Assembly: GCA_001189275.1 (NCBI GenBank)
Contig: CP012158.1
Span: 186,001-250,000, forward strand
Direction of reading: 5' to 3'
Length of the DNA stretch: 64,000 nt
DNA from: Pyrobaculum sp. WP30
Lineage (GTDB): Archaea > Thermoproteota > Thermoprotei > Thermoproteales > Thermoproteaceae
Position numbers and translations under genes: made by a program. Of the stretch, positions 1 through 7,899 are shown piece after piece (position 1 is the first letter of the stretch; the number at the start of each line of letters is the position of its first letter). A model generated the notes under the pieces. That model was not told the origin of the DNA, ran no database searches, and saw only the letters and a list, made by a program, of their open reading frames with translations.

Positions 1-69
1 CACCGCGCCGCGCCCCCACACAACGCCGTTTTCATAACGCACGGAGAGGAGGTCGGGCACCGTGTCCAT
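1..69 (-). CDS. M20-family metallopeptidase, partial (cut by left window edge)
   Basis: Read on the minus strand, the first bases encode a peptide with HMDTVP followed by ENGVVWGRGAV. This matches the metal-binding HxDTVP and the GRGAxDxKG block of M20 peptidases and deacylases such as LysK, ArgE and DapE, which remove acyl groups or C-terminal residues with a di-zinc centre. The rest lies beyond the window. The His of HMDTVP sits just upstream of the first ATG (position 69), and the frame runs into a TAA before the roughly 60 residues that normally precede this motif. The N-terminus is therefore missing, frameshifted, or uses an unusual start. The family is fairly clear; whether the gene is intact is not. 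Confidence 0.5.
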   Translation of the reverse strand, partial: MDTVPDLLSVRYENGVVWGRGAV

Positions 70-135
70 GTGGGCGCTCTGCGTGTTAGGAACTGTGCCG
101 CTGGATAAATTTTATATCTATGCGGTGGGTTAGGT

Positions 136-888
136 ATGCGTCGGTGGGCTAGGTGGGTTTTTGCCGCTGTGTTTGTTTTGGTTGTTTTATATCTGCTGGA
201 CCTCGGCTGGGCGTGTATTTCTGGACACCTCCCCCGCTACCCCAAACCCCACTTCCCCGGAGAATGCACCGTCCTGTACCAGATGTGTGGATCTCTCACA
301 GAGAGGACACACATCTACGAGGTGCGCGACGGCGGGTCTTACGTAAAAAGCGAAATCACGCTTTTTAAACAACACAAGTTGTATATAGCCGGGATGGGTA
401 GCTTCATGCCGCCTTTTTACTACGTGGTGGCAAGGGGGCCTTTTGACGTGTGTTATCTTCTGCCTGACGAGTTTAACACTGTGGTGAAGGCGGAGAGGCT
501 GACTATAGACAGCGTTGAGGAGGCGTGGGAGCTGGCGAAGATCTACGTCTTCGCCGACGCCGCTGGGTTCCCCTTCAAAATAATAAACAACGCCACAGAG
601 ATACCCGGCCTATCTCCGCAGTACATAGAAGAGCTTAACAAAAGCAGCAACCCAGAAATGAGGAGGTGGGCGCAGAAGCACTACGCCCAGTACCTAAGGC
701 TGAAAAGCGTCATTACGCCGACGGAGGTCCGCGTTGTGGAAGACGGCTACCTCCTCCACTTCTACACCTGGTACGAAATAGGCGGCGTCGTGACGAGGTG
801 GACGATGAAAGTGGCAAGAGACGGCACAATAACCGCACAGAAGGAAAAAGTGGCAGAGGGGGTGGGAGAGTACCACTTGTTGCAATAA
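136..888 (+). CDS. Hypothetical membrane-anchored or secreted protein
   Basis: The 250-residue product begins RRWARWVFAAVFVLVVLYLL, a positively charged start followed by one hydrophobic helix (residues about 6-24). This is typical of a signal peptide or N-terminal anchor, so the remainder probably lies outside the membrane. I recognise no domain. Two cysteines (CTVLYQMC) near residues 44-51 could form a disulfide. A TATA-like box, AAATTTTATATC, lies 18-30 bases before the ATG, so the mRNA is probably leaderless. The gene diverges from the M20 fragment and shares the same A/T-rich spacer. Confidence applies to the gene being real; the function is unknown. Confidence 0.65.
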   Translation: MRRWARWVFAAVFVLVVLYLLDLGWACISGHLPRYPKPHFPGECTVLYQMCGSLTERTHIYEVRDGGSYVKSEITLFKQHKLYIAGMGSFMPPFYYVVARGPFDVCYLLPDEFNTVVKAERLTIDSVEEAWELAKIYVFADAAGFPFKIINNATEIPGLSPQYIEELNKSSNPEMRRWAQKHYAQYLRLKSVITPTEVRVVEDGYLLHFYTWYEIGGVVTRWTMKVARDGTITAQKEKVAEGVGEYHLLQ

Positions 889-987
889 TCATGGTACAGA
901 AAGAAAGAGCGGCAGAGAAGGTGGGAATCACTTGTTGGCGTGAAAAGAAGGTGGGAAGGGGGTTGGAAAAAGGGGGGTTGTTTTGTC

Positions 988-1349
988 TGTAGGTTTATCC
1001 GCCAGATTATTTGGTCTATTAGGTGTAGGATTTGTTGTTTAGTGAGTTGTAGTGGGGTTTCTGTGGTGTAGTCTTTGAGCCACTTTTCTATGGTTGGTTT
1101 TATGTCGTGTTTTAGCTTCTCCAGCGCGCCTTTAAAGTTGCCGGCGGTTAGCATGTTTTCCACGGCGTCGATCTTGTTGTGAAGGGCTTTACGCCGTTGT
1201 TGTGGGTTGTTGATAAAGCCGTAGTCTGGGATCGAGTCCACGGCGTCGTGGAGCAACTTGGTGAGGGGGTTGAACTCTACTGCGGCGTCTCCGTAACGTA
1301 TGAGGATCTTGGCGGCGTCGGCGGAACGGACACCTGCCGCGTGTTTGTC
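988..1349 (-). pseudogene. Remnant of a secreted-protein C-terminal domain
   Basis: A minus-strand frame encodes a coherent helical segment with DAVDSIPDYGF, then KALHNKIDAVENML and KLKHDIKPTIEKWL, ending near LIDQIIWRINL. The KLK(N/H)DIxPxxxxWL pattern resembles the helical C-terminal repeats seen in some large archaeal and bacterial extracellular proteins. The frame is closed upstream by a TAA at 1350-1352, has no clear start or upstream coding region, and runs into low-complexity sequence at its 3' side. I read it as the tail of a gene whose body is gone. It occupies most of the otherwise empty 889-1526 interval. The assignment rests on residue pattern only. Confidence 0.4.
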
Positions 1350-1526
1350 TTAGAAGCACCGCCGCCGGACAGGCGACTGCCGCGTGTTGTCTTCTCTGTA
1401 GTGCAGAGATTTCTCCGCAGACGTAGCTGTATCTACGGGCCTACGGGCGCGGCTCTTCCGAACGCCGCGGCGTCTGCGCGGGGTTCTGTGCCGTAAAGAC
1501 TTTTAAGAGACGACCCCGCCACTCCC

Positions 1527-2078
1527 ATGGTTGCTGAGCTTGTGGAGAGGTGTCTTCCCAAGCCCTCTGACGAGGGCTATATCAAGGCTAGACTTCTTGA
1601 GGCTTTGGGAGAGGCGAGGCTGGCGTTGGAGTATCTGGAGAGGGGCTTCACCCGCGACGCCGCCGGGATGGCTTTCCACGCCTGGAAGGCGCTTCTGGCC
1701 GCCCTCCTCCGGCTTGAGCTTGAGAGACTGAAAGCTCTTGTGAAGACTGAGGAGGAGCGGAGGTGGCTTGAGTCGAGGGCCGTGCCGCGTGTGCCGACGA
1801 CTAGGATGAAGGAGTTGGGTAGGCTTCTAGAGGAGGTAGGCCACTACGGCATCTCCGCCTGGACGGACAAGGCGCTTGACCTCCACGACTACCAGCACCA
1901 CGGCCCGGACCCAGACACGGCCCTCTCAAAATACACGACGAGGGAGTCCGCCGCCGCCGACGTCCTGCTACTCCTCAAAGAACTCGCCAGACGCGTCGAG
2001 ACGCTTAGAGGACGCGTCAAGTGGAGCGAGGAGCTGGAAAAGGCGCTGGAGGAGGTGAGGAGGGCCTTGGCGCGTTAG
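1527..2078 (+). CDS. PaREP1-family (HEPN-like) protein
   Basis: The 183-residue protein is nearly all helical. It carries a segment (AFHAWKALLAALL, then EEERRWLESRAVPRVPT) that I associate with the PaREP1/PaREP8 family, expanded in Pyrobaculum and Sulfolobus. These proteins resemble HEPN domains, which occur in RNA-cleaving or nucleotide-binding toxin and defence proteins. No biochemical role is established for PaREP1, and I do not see a clean RxxxxH HEPN catalytic motif here. The box ACTTTTAAG 19-27 bases upstream of the ATG indicates a leaderless transcript. The convergent ATPase gene overlaps its last four bases. Confidence 0.7.
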   Translation: MVAELVERCLPKPSDEGYIKARLLEALGEARLALEYLERGFTRDAAGMAFHAWKALLAALLRLELERLKALVKTEEERRWLESRAVPRVPTTRMKELGRLLEEVGHYGISAWTDKALDLHDYQHHGPDPDTALSKYTTRESAAADVLLLLKELARRVETLRGRVKWSEELEKALEEVRRALAR

Positions 2079-3079
2079 TTCTCCAACGCCCTCCTGACAA
2101 CCTCTCTGTGTATGGGTGTCTGCCACGCCACGTGTTTACCTATGCCCAGCTCCGGATCCCTCTCGGGAGGCGGCTGGTCAACCCAGAAGTATGGGTCTCT
2201 GTCGTACATATTATACACGACTAGGTTTTTTGCGATAAGCTCGTCCAGCAGTTCTTGCGGCGCGCCGCGGCCCCAAAGCGCCTCCGGGTCGTCGACGGCC
2301 TCCTCCAGCCACCTCCCCCAACGCCTGGCGAAATCTGCAGTTAACTCCTTAGTTCTCACGACCTCCTCGACCACCTTTTCCACGTCCCATCTCTTCACAT
2401 AGAGCTCGCGGAGCATGTAGGGATTTCCGCCTGTCCAACGCCAGACGTCGTCGAACGAGGGCTTGGGGCCAGGCAGTTTCTCGTATAGTTGCTGGAAGCC
2501 CTCCTTCGGCATGTTCCACATAGGACGTAGTTCGGCCCATCTATGTCTTCCAATTTCGCGTCTGCTTACGCCTTCACTAGTGGCGACAAGTACGGCGATG
2601 TTTTCGTAACTATATACGGGGTGTTCTATCATGTTTAGCAGTCCTTTCACGTAGGCGGCGGCTTTGTCCAGCCCTATTGCTTGGAAGACGTCGTCGGCGA
2701 TGATGGCGATTTTCCGCCTCCGCTTCTTTAGAATCTCCCGCGTGAGGTCAAACACCGCCAGCGCCAGCCGGCCCCACCTCTCATCCTCCAGAGTCTTCCG
2801 CACCAAATCTACAAAAAGCAACTTGACGTCGGAATCATCCACCTCAGCCAAAAAGACCCTATCCAGCGGATGCAGATAAAAGACGTCGTAACCCAAATCC
2901 CTAAGCATTACAGAGGCCTGCCGGAGGAAGGCAGTCTTCCCACAGCCCTCCGGGCCAAAGATGACGACAGGTGCCCACGTGCCTCTCTCCGCCCACTCCA
3001 CCACCTGCGCCAAGGCGCGGTCTCTATCCACAAACTCTGTCTCTACGCCAGGGGCAAACTCAAGCCTAATCCTCTTCAC
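2075..3079 (-). CDS. Archaeal STAND/AAA-type ATPase
   Basis: This 334-residue P-loop protein has a Walker A motif GPEGCGKT near residue 42 and a Walker B-like IAIIADDVF near 125. An arginine-rich region and a GGNPYMLRELY motif follow, characteristic of the archaeal ATPase domain (Pfam ATPase_2, STAND class). Such proteins are numerous in Thermoproteales. They couple nucleotide binding to sensing or scaffolding, often in accessory loci, but few have been studied. The C-terminus has a helical region with a short Pro/Asp-rich stretch (VDQPPPERDPEL). GTG is the likely start, with GTTTTAACTT about 25 bases upstream. The 3' end overlaps the convergent PaREP1 gene. Confidence 0.75.
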   Translation of the reverse strand: MKRIRLEFAPGVETEFVDRDRALAQVVEWAERGTWAPVVIFGPEGCGKTAFLRQASVMLRDLGYDVFYLHPLDRVFLAEVDDSDVKLLFVDLVRKTLEDERWGRLALAVFDLTREILKKRRRKIAIIADDVFQAIGLDKAAAYVKGLLNMIEHPVYSYENIAVLVATSEGVSRREIGRHRWAELRPMWNMPKEGFQQLYEKLPGPKPSFDDVWRWTGGNPYMLRELYVKRWDVEKVVEEVVRTKELTADFARRWGRWLEEAVDDPEALWGRGAPQELLDELIAKNLVVYNMYDRDPYFWVDQPPPERDPELGIGKHVAWQTPIHREVVRRALEN

Positions 3080-3550
3080 ATCTAACTAATATCTCAAAGT
3101 TAAAACTTCGACCATCTAAGACAAATACCTCTCAGCCACGCCGCAGATCGTTGGCTAAACCATGTGCAACCACCCAGCCGAGGCCCCACACGCCCACACC
3201 TCGCCAGCACGCCGCGCACATCGGCAAGACCCGAGCCGACGCCATCTACCTCATCCAGACGCCGTCGCAGACCTCCGCCACCCCCAGGTCGGGGGTCAGA
3301 AGGAGCGAGGTAAGATCTGGCTCCTTGGCAACATGGGTGATGCGGCGGCGTAGGGCGACTCTCTGGCCGGCGCTAGCTCTCAGAGACGCTCACGGCTGTG
3401 GGATTCACGCCTTCGCTTCTGCCGCTCTCGGCGTGCGGCGAGCCAGCTCCAGGTTTTTGGCGTGGGTGCCCAGCGCGGCAGACCGCTGGGCGCGCCGGCC
3501 TCCGTCAGTTTATATGTGCAATTTATAAGCTTATTACATCTGTAATTATT
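3080..3550. other. Intergenic stretch with no convincing gene
   Basis: This 470-base interval separates two ATPase genes. It holds the promoter of the right-hand one (ATTTATAAGC, about 20-29 bases before the ATG at 3551) and that of the left-hand one. The G/C-rich body has open frames on both strands, but their peptides are Arg/Pro/His-rich and resemble no family I know. A decayed insertion-sequence end is possible but unsupported. Confidence 0.4.
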
Positions 3551-4612
3551 ATGGCTGTAATAAAACTATACGGGAGGGAGAGGGAGCTGGGGCTCCTAAG
3601 GAGGCTGAGGGAGCCCTTCCTCGCCGTGGTCTACGGGAGGCGGCGCGTGGGGAAGACGGCCCTCGTGCTTAAGTTTCTGGAGGAGAGACTTCACCTCTAC
3701 TTCTTCGTGAACCCTAAGAAGCCTCCCCGCCTCCTGCTGGAGGAGTACGGCGAGGCGTTGAGGAGGGCGGCGGGGTTGCCGGGGTATGTCAGGTTTGCGA
3801 GCTGGGACGAGTTTTTCGATGTCCTCTTCTCGCTTAGGGGTTACGTGGTGGCTTTTGACGAGTTTCAGTGGTTTGCCGAGGTGGCTCCCGAGGTGCCGTA
3901 TATACTGCAGAGGTTTTGGGATACTAGGGCTGAGAAGCCCTCTGTAATCATCACGGGGTCTGTGGTGGGGCTTGTGAAGAGGCTTGTGGCTGAGTCGGGG
4001 TCGCCGCTGTTTGGCCGGGCTGACTTGGTACTGGAGCTGAGGGAGCTGGAGCCCTCCGCCGTCTTTCAGTGGCTCCGCGACATGGGGATCGCGGGGGAGG
4101 AGGCATTCAAGTTCTACATGCTCTTCGGCGGGGTGCCGTATTACTACCGCCTGGCCCAGCAGTGGGGCGTGAAGACCGTGGAGGAGGCAGTTCGCCTCTT
4201 GGTGGCGGGGGAGGGGGGTCCGCTTCGGCACGAAGTGGAGTTCGTCTTGGCTGAGGCGCTGGGCGGAGAGTACCGCACCCACCTGGCCATCCTAGACGCG
4301 GTGGCTAGGGGCGCCACGAAGCTGGAGCAGATAGCGTCGCACGCCGGGGTTAAGGCCACCTCCCTCCCGCCGTATATGAGGGATCTGACGGAGCTCCTCC
4401 ACGTATTGACGCGCTTCGGGGGGGGGGGGGTACGTATTACGAGTTTAGGGACAGACGAAATCCTCCCCAAGCTACGCGCCGCCGCCCAGGTCCTCACCCC
4501 CAGCGGCTGGGAGGTGAGATACGCCATATTCGCCAAATCCTTCACCAGAGAGACGCAGGTGGCGGACCTGATCACGGTGGAGGCCTTAATGCGGCTGGCC
4601 GCCGGCCTCTAA
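3551..4612 (+). CDS. Archaeal ATPase (ATPase_2 / DUF234 type), probably disrupted
   Basis: The ATG at 3551 with ATTTATAAGC upstream gives a 353-residue protein. Walker A is GRRRVGKTAL near residue 24, Walker B-like VVAFDEFQWF near 96, then IITGSVVGLV, the FGGVPYYYRL block, and a winged-helix region (LEQIASHAGV). This is the standard ATPase_2 plus DUF234 layout, in which a C-terminal DUF234 region follows the wing. Here that region is reached through a run of 13 G. The current frame reads GGGGVRITSLG, whereas the +1 frame reads TYYEFRD, which better matches the conserved start of DUF234. The remaining tail (SGWEVRYAIFAKSFTR) looks native, so at least two frame changes or a small deletion are likely. 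Function is unknown. Confidence 0.65.
   Translation: MAVIKLYGRERELGLLRRLREPFLAVVYGRRRVGKTALVLKFLEERLHLYFFVNPKKPPRLLLEEYGEALRRAAGLPGYVRFASWDEFFDVLFSLRGYVVAFDEFQWFAEVAPEVPYILQRFWDTRAEKPSVIITGSVVGLVKRLVAESGSPLFGRADLVLELRELEPSAVFQWLRDMGIAGEEAFKFYMLFGGVPYYYRLAQQWGVKTVEEAVRLLVAGEGGPLRHEVEFVLAEALGGEYRTHLAILDAVARGATKLEQIASHAGVKATSLPPYMRDLTELLHVLTRFGGGGVRITSLGTDEILPKLRAAAQVLTPSGWEVRYAIFAKSFTRETQVADLITVEALMRLAAGL
4418..4430. repeat. Poly-G tract (13 G) inside an ATPase gene
   Basis: There are thirteen consecutive G residues on the plus strand inside the coding region of the ATPase at 3551. Any length change shifts the downstream frame. The neighbouring +1 frame carries a more family-like sequence (TYYEFRD), so the tract is either variable in the population or a miscall. 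Confidence 0.9.
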
Positions 4613-4674
4613 GCCGGAAGGTCGGAGCGGCCGAGACACATGTGGCACATCTGCAGGCGCCAGCTCCGCCGTAA

Positions 4675-4728
4675 AACTGGTCTCTATCAGACCAGTTTGC
4701 TCAAAAAACTGGTCTCTAAAAGTCTAAA
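4675..4728. promoter_or_regulatory. Inverted/direct repeat and TATA-like box before the DUF4143 ATPase
   Basis: AAACTGGTCT is followed after a short spacer by its exact complement AGACCAGTTT, and a third copy (AAAACTGGTCTCTAAAAG) follows at about 4699. The A-rich TCTAAAAAC near 4721 lies about 26 bases before a GTG at 4751. The arrangement looks like an operator plus promoter for a gene starting at 4751. If the upstream ATG at 4640 were used, these repeats would be coding. Confidence 0.5.
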
Positions 4729-4750
4729 AACCCCAAGGCAGTTCCATCTC

Positions 4751-5998
4751 GTGAAGGAGCAGTTCAAGAGGGTTATCGCCGAGTGGCTCTCCGGCGGCCC
4801 CCCCGAGGCTTTAGACAGGGAGGTGGAGCTACCCCTGGCTCCAAACGAAGTGGTGACAGTCACCGGGGCGAGGAGGGCGGGCAAGACCTACCTGCTCTTC
4901 TCCACTATCCGTAAAATATTGGACAGAGGCTTGGCCTCGCAGGACGAGATACTATACGTCGACTTCGAGGACTCAAGGCTGAGGGGAGTTAGCGCCCAAG
5001 ATCTCGACGAGATGGTGGAGGCCTTCGTAGAGCTCGCCGGGAAGAGGCCCAGGTATCTCTTCCTCGACGAGGTTCAAAGGGTGGATGGCTACGGCGGCTG
5101 GCTCAGAAGGAGGCTGAATGCCTACGTCTACCTCTCAGGCTCGACCTCCGAGCTCACTCCGAGGAGGGTGGCGGACGAGATGAGGGGGAGAAGCGTGGGC
5201 TATGAGGTATACCCGCTCTCCTTCAGGGAATTTCTGAGGTTCAAGGGCGTCAAGCTGGGGAGGTATTTCGGCTACACCGAGGAGAGGGGGAAAGTCCTCT
5301 CCCTCCTCAGGGAGTATCTGCAGTACGGCGCCTACCCCGCCGTCGCGCTGAGCGGGGACAGAGAGAGGCTCCTGCGGTCGTACTTCGACTCGGTGGTCGT
5401 CAGAGACCTGAGCATAGTCAAGCCGGAAGTGGCTGAGTACTTCGCAGACTCCTTAATATGCGGCTACTCCTCGCTAATATCGATGAACAAAGTCTACGGC
5501 GATTTACGGTCAAGCTTCAGAGTGGGGAAGGAGACGGTCTCGTCTCTTTTCGACAGGGCTGAGGAGACCTACTTCGCGTTTTTCGTGGAGATCTTCGACA
5601 AAAGCCTAAGGAGGAGGCGGATAAACCCTAAGAAGCTCTACATCATAGATACCGGCTACGTGCACGTAAGGGGTTGCGAGTATTCCATCTCCAAGGCCAT
5701 GGAAAACGCAGTCTACCTGGAGCTCAAAAGGAGGGACATGGGAGACATATACTACTGGAAGGAATACGGGAAGAAGGACGGGAGGGAGGTGGACTTCGTT
5801 GTTGCTAGGAACTTCAGCCCGCTGGAGCTCATCCAAGTGACCTACGCCGAGGACAAGGTCGAAAGAAGAGAAGTCGAGGCCCTAAAGAAGGCGAAGGAGG
5901 AGCTGAAAGCCAAGAAGTGTACAGTAATTACCTGGGACTACGAAGGCGAGGAGGACGGCATCAAGTTCATCCCCCTCTGGAGGTGGCTCCTAGAATAG
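4751..5998 (+). CDS. AAA-14/DUF4143-type ATPase
   Basis: The product has Walker A GARRAGKTYL, Walker B YLFLDEVQRV and the sensor-like YLSGSTSEL. The block YPLSFREFLRFKG follows, then a C-terminal region with EVDFVV and LIQVTY, which is the DUF4143 nuclease-fold-like part. Proteins of this design are common and mobile in archaea and bacteria; their function is unknown, and toxin or defence roles have been suggested. I prefer the GTG start at 4751 because it has a TATA-like box about 26 bases upstream, giving 415 residues. An in-frame ATG at 4640 would add 37 poorly conserved residues encoded by inverted repeats. It may follow the preceding ATPase as an accessory pair. Confidence 0.75.
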   Translation: MKEQFKRVIAEWLSGGPPEALDREVELPLAPNEVVTVTGARRAGKTYLLFSTIRKILDRGLASQDEILYVDFEDSRLRGVSAQDLDEMVEAFVELAGKRPRYLFLDEVQRVDGYGGWLRRRLNAYVYLSGSTSELTPRRVADEMRGRSVGYEVYPLSFREFLRFKGVKLGRYFGYTEERGKVLSLLREYLQYGAYPAVALSGDRERLLRSYFDSVVVRDLSIVKPEVAEYFADSLICGYSSLISMNKVYGDLRSSFRVGKETVSSLFDRAEETYFAFFVEIFDKSLRRRRINPKKLYIIDTGYVHVRGCEYSISKAMENAVYLELKRRDMGDIYYWKEYGKKDGREVDFVVARNFSPLELIQVTYAEDKVERREVEALKKAKEELKAKKCTVITWDYEGEEDGIKFIPLWRWLLE

Positions 5999-6227
5999 GC
6001 GAGGCCTCAACAACAAGGCAAGAACAGGGTAAATAAGCCCCCTTTTACATCTTCATCAAACAATCAAACTACATACGTCGCGCAGTCAGCCGACACTGTG
6101 CCCCCGAAAAGCCCGGAAGATCGCGCCCTCTACAAGACTCCATCAGCAAAGAGCGCAAATCACCTCTAAAATACGGCGTATATATGGAATTAAGTATGTT
6201 TCTACAGCCATATGCGCTGTTGAGCTG

Positions 6228-6950
6228 TCAAGACATTGGTTTATCTCCCCCCTTTTGCTGGCTCCTCTTCCTCAGCACGAGGAGCTCCGCCTTCCGTCCG
6301 CCGCAACCGTCCACGGTGACGGTCCCCACCACGTCGTAGTGGGCGAGGAGACTGTCGAGGTCTGGCCCCGGCGACTTGATCCTGATGTTCTTGAGGTCTA
6401 TGTCCACGGCGCCGCAGGTTAGACACACCCCCACCGCCTTGTCCAACGCGTTAGATGCGCAGATGTAGCGGGCCCTGGGCGCGAGGTGGGCCACCCTGTC
6501 CCAGTCCATCAACGAGTTGAAAACCACGGCGACGGACTTGGCCTGCGGCACCTCGCCCCGGAAAGGCTCCAGCCTCTTGGCGAGCCCCTCCAGCCTTCTT
6601 AAAGATACATTTTCTGTGTAGAGCACAACCTCTGCTCTGTTGATTACAGAGACGGCATCCGGCGTCAAGACGTCGCCGGCGGTGTCCACTAGGTAGACGC
6701 CCTCCAGCTCGGGCTCAGGCACAAGCCTCTCGAGCCTCAACCTGTGCAGAAGCCGCTTCCCCCTGCCCGGCACCATGAAGGCCTCAACGTAGCCCTGCCG
6801 CCGCAGGGCCACCAACGCCGCCCTCAACGTCCTCACGGCGAGGCCCGTACCTCTTTGAAGCTCTTCAAAGGTGAACCACACCCTGCCGTTGTACACCAGC
6901 TCAAAGGCCATGTAGTAAAGCACGAGCCTCTGCGCCGGGGTGAGCTTCAC
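6228..6950 (-). CDS. Winged-helix regulator with a tetrapyrrole-methylase-like domain remnant
   Basis: Residues 1-75 form a helix-turn-helix or winged-helix domain (TFEELQRGTGLAVRTLRAAL, then RRQGYVEAF). From about residue 82 the sequence reads VYLVDTAGDVLTPDAV and INRAEVVLYTENV. This lines up with the first strand and glycine loop of tetrapyrrole/precorrin methylases (VYLVGaGpGdpxLLT, then ADVVLYD), although the glycine-rich SAM loop is altered. The later CLTCGAVDIDL and VTVDGCGG could bind a metal. I infer a transcription factor with a ligand-sensing domain derived from that fold; the ligand is unknown. GTG start, with TTTTTAAAC 19-28 bases upstream. Confidence 0.6.
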   Translation of the reverse strand: MKLTPAQRLVLYYMAFELVYNGRVWFTFEELQRGTGLAVRTLRAALVALRRQGYVEAFMVPGRGKRLLHRLRLERLVPEPELEGVYLVDTAGDVLTPDAVSVINRAEVVLYTENVSLRRLEGLAKRLEPFRGEVPQAKSVAVVFNSLMDWDRVAHLAPRARYICASNALDKAVGVCLTCGAVDIDLKNIRIKSPGPDLDSLLAHYDVVGTVTVDGCGGRKAELLVLRKRSQQKGGDKPMS

Positions 6951-6978
6951 AGTGGCGTCGTCGCGTCGGTTTAAAAAA

Positions 6979-7704
6979 CTATACGCCGCAGACGGGACAT
7001 GAGGGGTTACGCGCCACCTCCAACACGTCGAAGGCCATATGCTTCAGATCGACGACCAACAGCCTCCCGGCGAGGGCCGGCTTGCCGAGCGCCGCGTTGA
7101 ACACCTCAAGCGCCATGAGGGATGAGACGACCCCCACCGCCGGGCCGAGGACTGGGCAGAAGCCTGCTGTGCATGTGGGCAGGGACTTGAAGCGGCCGAA
7201 GAGGTCTTCGAGACAAGGCGTCGCTCTGGGCACCACCGTCGTGACGTGGCCGTACCACTCCTGCACGGCGCCGTGTACTAAAACCCTCCCGCGCCTCACC
7301 GCGGCGGCGTTGACCACATGCCTCGCCGCCCAGTTGTCCAGGGCGTCAACTGCGATGTCCACCTCCTTCAGCACCCCCTCGGCGAGGTCCGGGCTTATGG
7401 GCTCGTCCACCGGCACCACCTCCACCTCGGGGTTCACCGCCCTGAGCGCCTTGGCGGCGGCCTCGGCCTTGGGCCTCCCCACGTCTTCCGTGGTGTAGAG
7501 GATCTGGCGGTGGAGGTCTGATACAGACACGGCGTCGAAGTCCACCAGCACCACACGCCGAAAGCCGCCGCCGACCACATACCTAGCCACGAGGCTGCCG
7601 AGGCCCCCCACGCCGAACACAGCCACGGAGGTCTCCCTAATCCTCCGCTGTCCCTCCTCGCCTATTACGGGGATCTGCCTGCTGTAGCGGTCCAGCACCT
7701 TCAT
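6979..7704 (-). CDS. ThiF/MoeB/HesA-family E1-like adenylyltransferase
   Basis: The 241-residue protein begins DRYSRQIPVIGEEGQRRI, followed by FGVGGLGSLVARYV (nucleotide-binding Gly loop), the metal/ATP residues around DLHRQILY, and DALDNWAARHVVN. All are hallmarks of enzymes that adenylate the C-terminal glycine of ubiquitin-like sulfur carriers (ThiS, MoaD, SAMP). TCTAGFCP holds the candidate catalytic cysteine region, and the tail CPVC is half of the zinc site often seen in these enzymes. Likely roles are molybdopterin or thiamine sulfur transfer, tRNA thiolation or SAMP conjugation; the carrier protein is not in the window. The ATG overlaps the stop of the small gene upstream (ATGA), so the two are translationally coupled. 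Confidence 0.85.
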   Translation of the reverse strand: MKVLDRYSRQIPVIGEEGQRRIRETSVAVFGVGGLGSLVARYVVGGGFRRVVLVDFDAVSVSDLHRQILYTTEDVGRPKAEAAAKALRAVNPEVEVVPVDEPISPDLAEGVLKEVDIAVDALDNWAARHVVNAAAVRRGRVLVHGAVQEWYGHVTTVVPRATPCLEDLFGRFKSLPTCTAGFCPVLGPAVGVVSSLMALEVFNAALGKPALAGRLLVVDLKHMAFDVLEVARNPSCPVCGV

Positions 7705-7853
7705 CGCTCTTCGAGGTAGGCCGCTGCTAGGAGGATCAGCCCCGCTAGGCCAAGCAGAGCCTTCTTGAAGAAGGAGGCGCCGGCGGCGGGGCTGAGCACA
7801 AGCATAACCAGAAGACCCAGCAGGGCCAACTTCAGGGCTGAGAAGAAGCCCAT
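7701..7853 (-). CDS. Small two-helix membrane protein (50 residues), coupled to the E1-like gene
   Basis: A short frame from the ATG at 7853 encodes 50 residues. It has two hydrophobic stretches, roughly LALLGLLVMLVL and ALLGLAGLILLAAAY, separated by a short polar turn with FFKKA, and it ends EER. This predicts two membrane helices with a basic connector. The TGA overlaps the ATG of the ThiF-like gene, a strong sign that the frame is translated. The AT-rich ATATATAAGC box 19-28 bases upstream also serves the divergent phosphodiesterase gene. No homologue comes to mind. It might tether the E1-like enzyme to the membrane, which is only inference from gene order. Confidence 0.65.
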   Translation of the reverse strand: MGFFSALKLALLGLLVMLVLSPAAGASFFKKALLGLAGLILLAAAYLEER

Positions 7854-7871
7854 GCGATATAGGGCAATAGA

Positions 7872-7881
7872 ACATATATAA
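7872..7881. promoter_or_regulatory. Shared TATA-like box for two divergent genes
   Basis: ACATATATAAGC is nearly palindromic in its core. It lies about 20 bases from the start of the small membrane protein gene on the left (7853) and about 23 bases from the phosphodiesterase ATG on the right (7900). It can therefore serve leaderless transcripts in both directions. Confidence 0.55.
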
Positions 7882-7899
7882 GCTTATGTCTGACCGGTT

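Noticed and set aside
3151-3528. Arg/Ala-rich frame between two ATPase genes
   Set aside because: No recognisable domain, no promoter at its start, and it runs into the real promoter of the gene at 3551.
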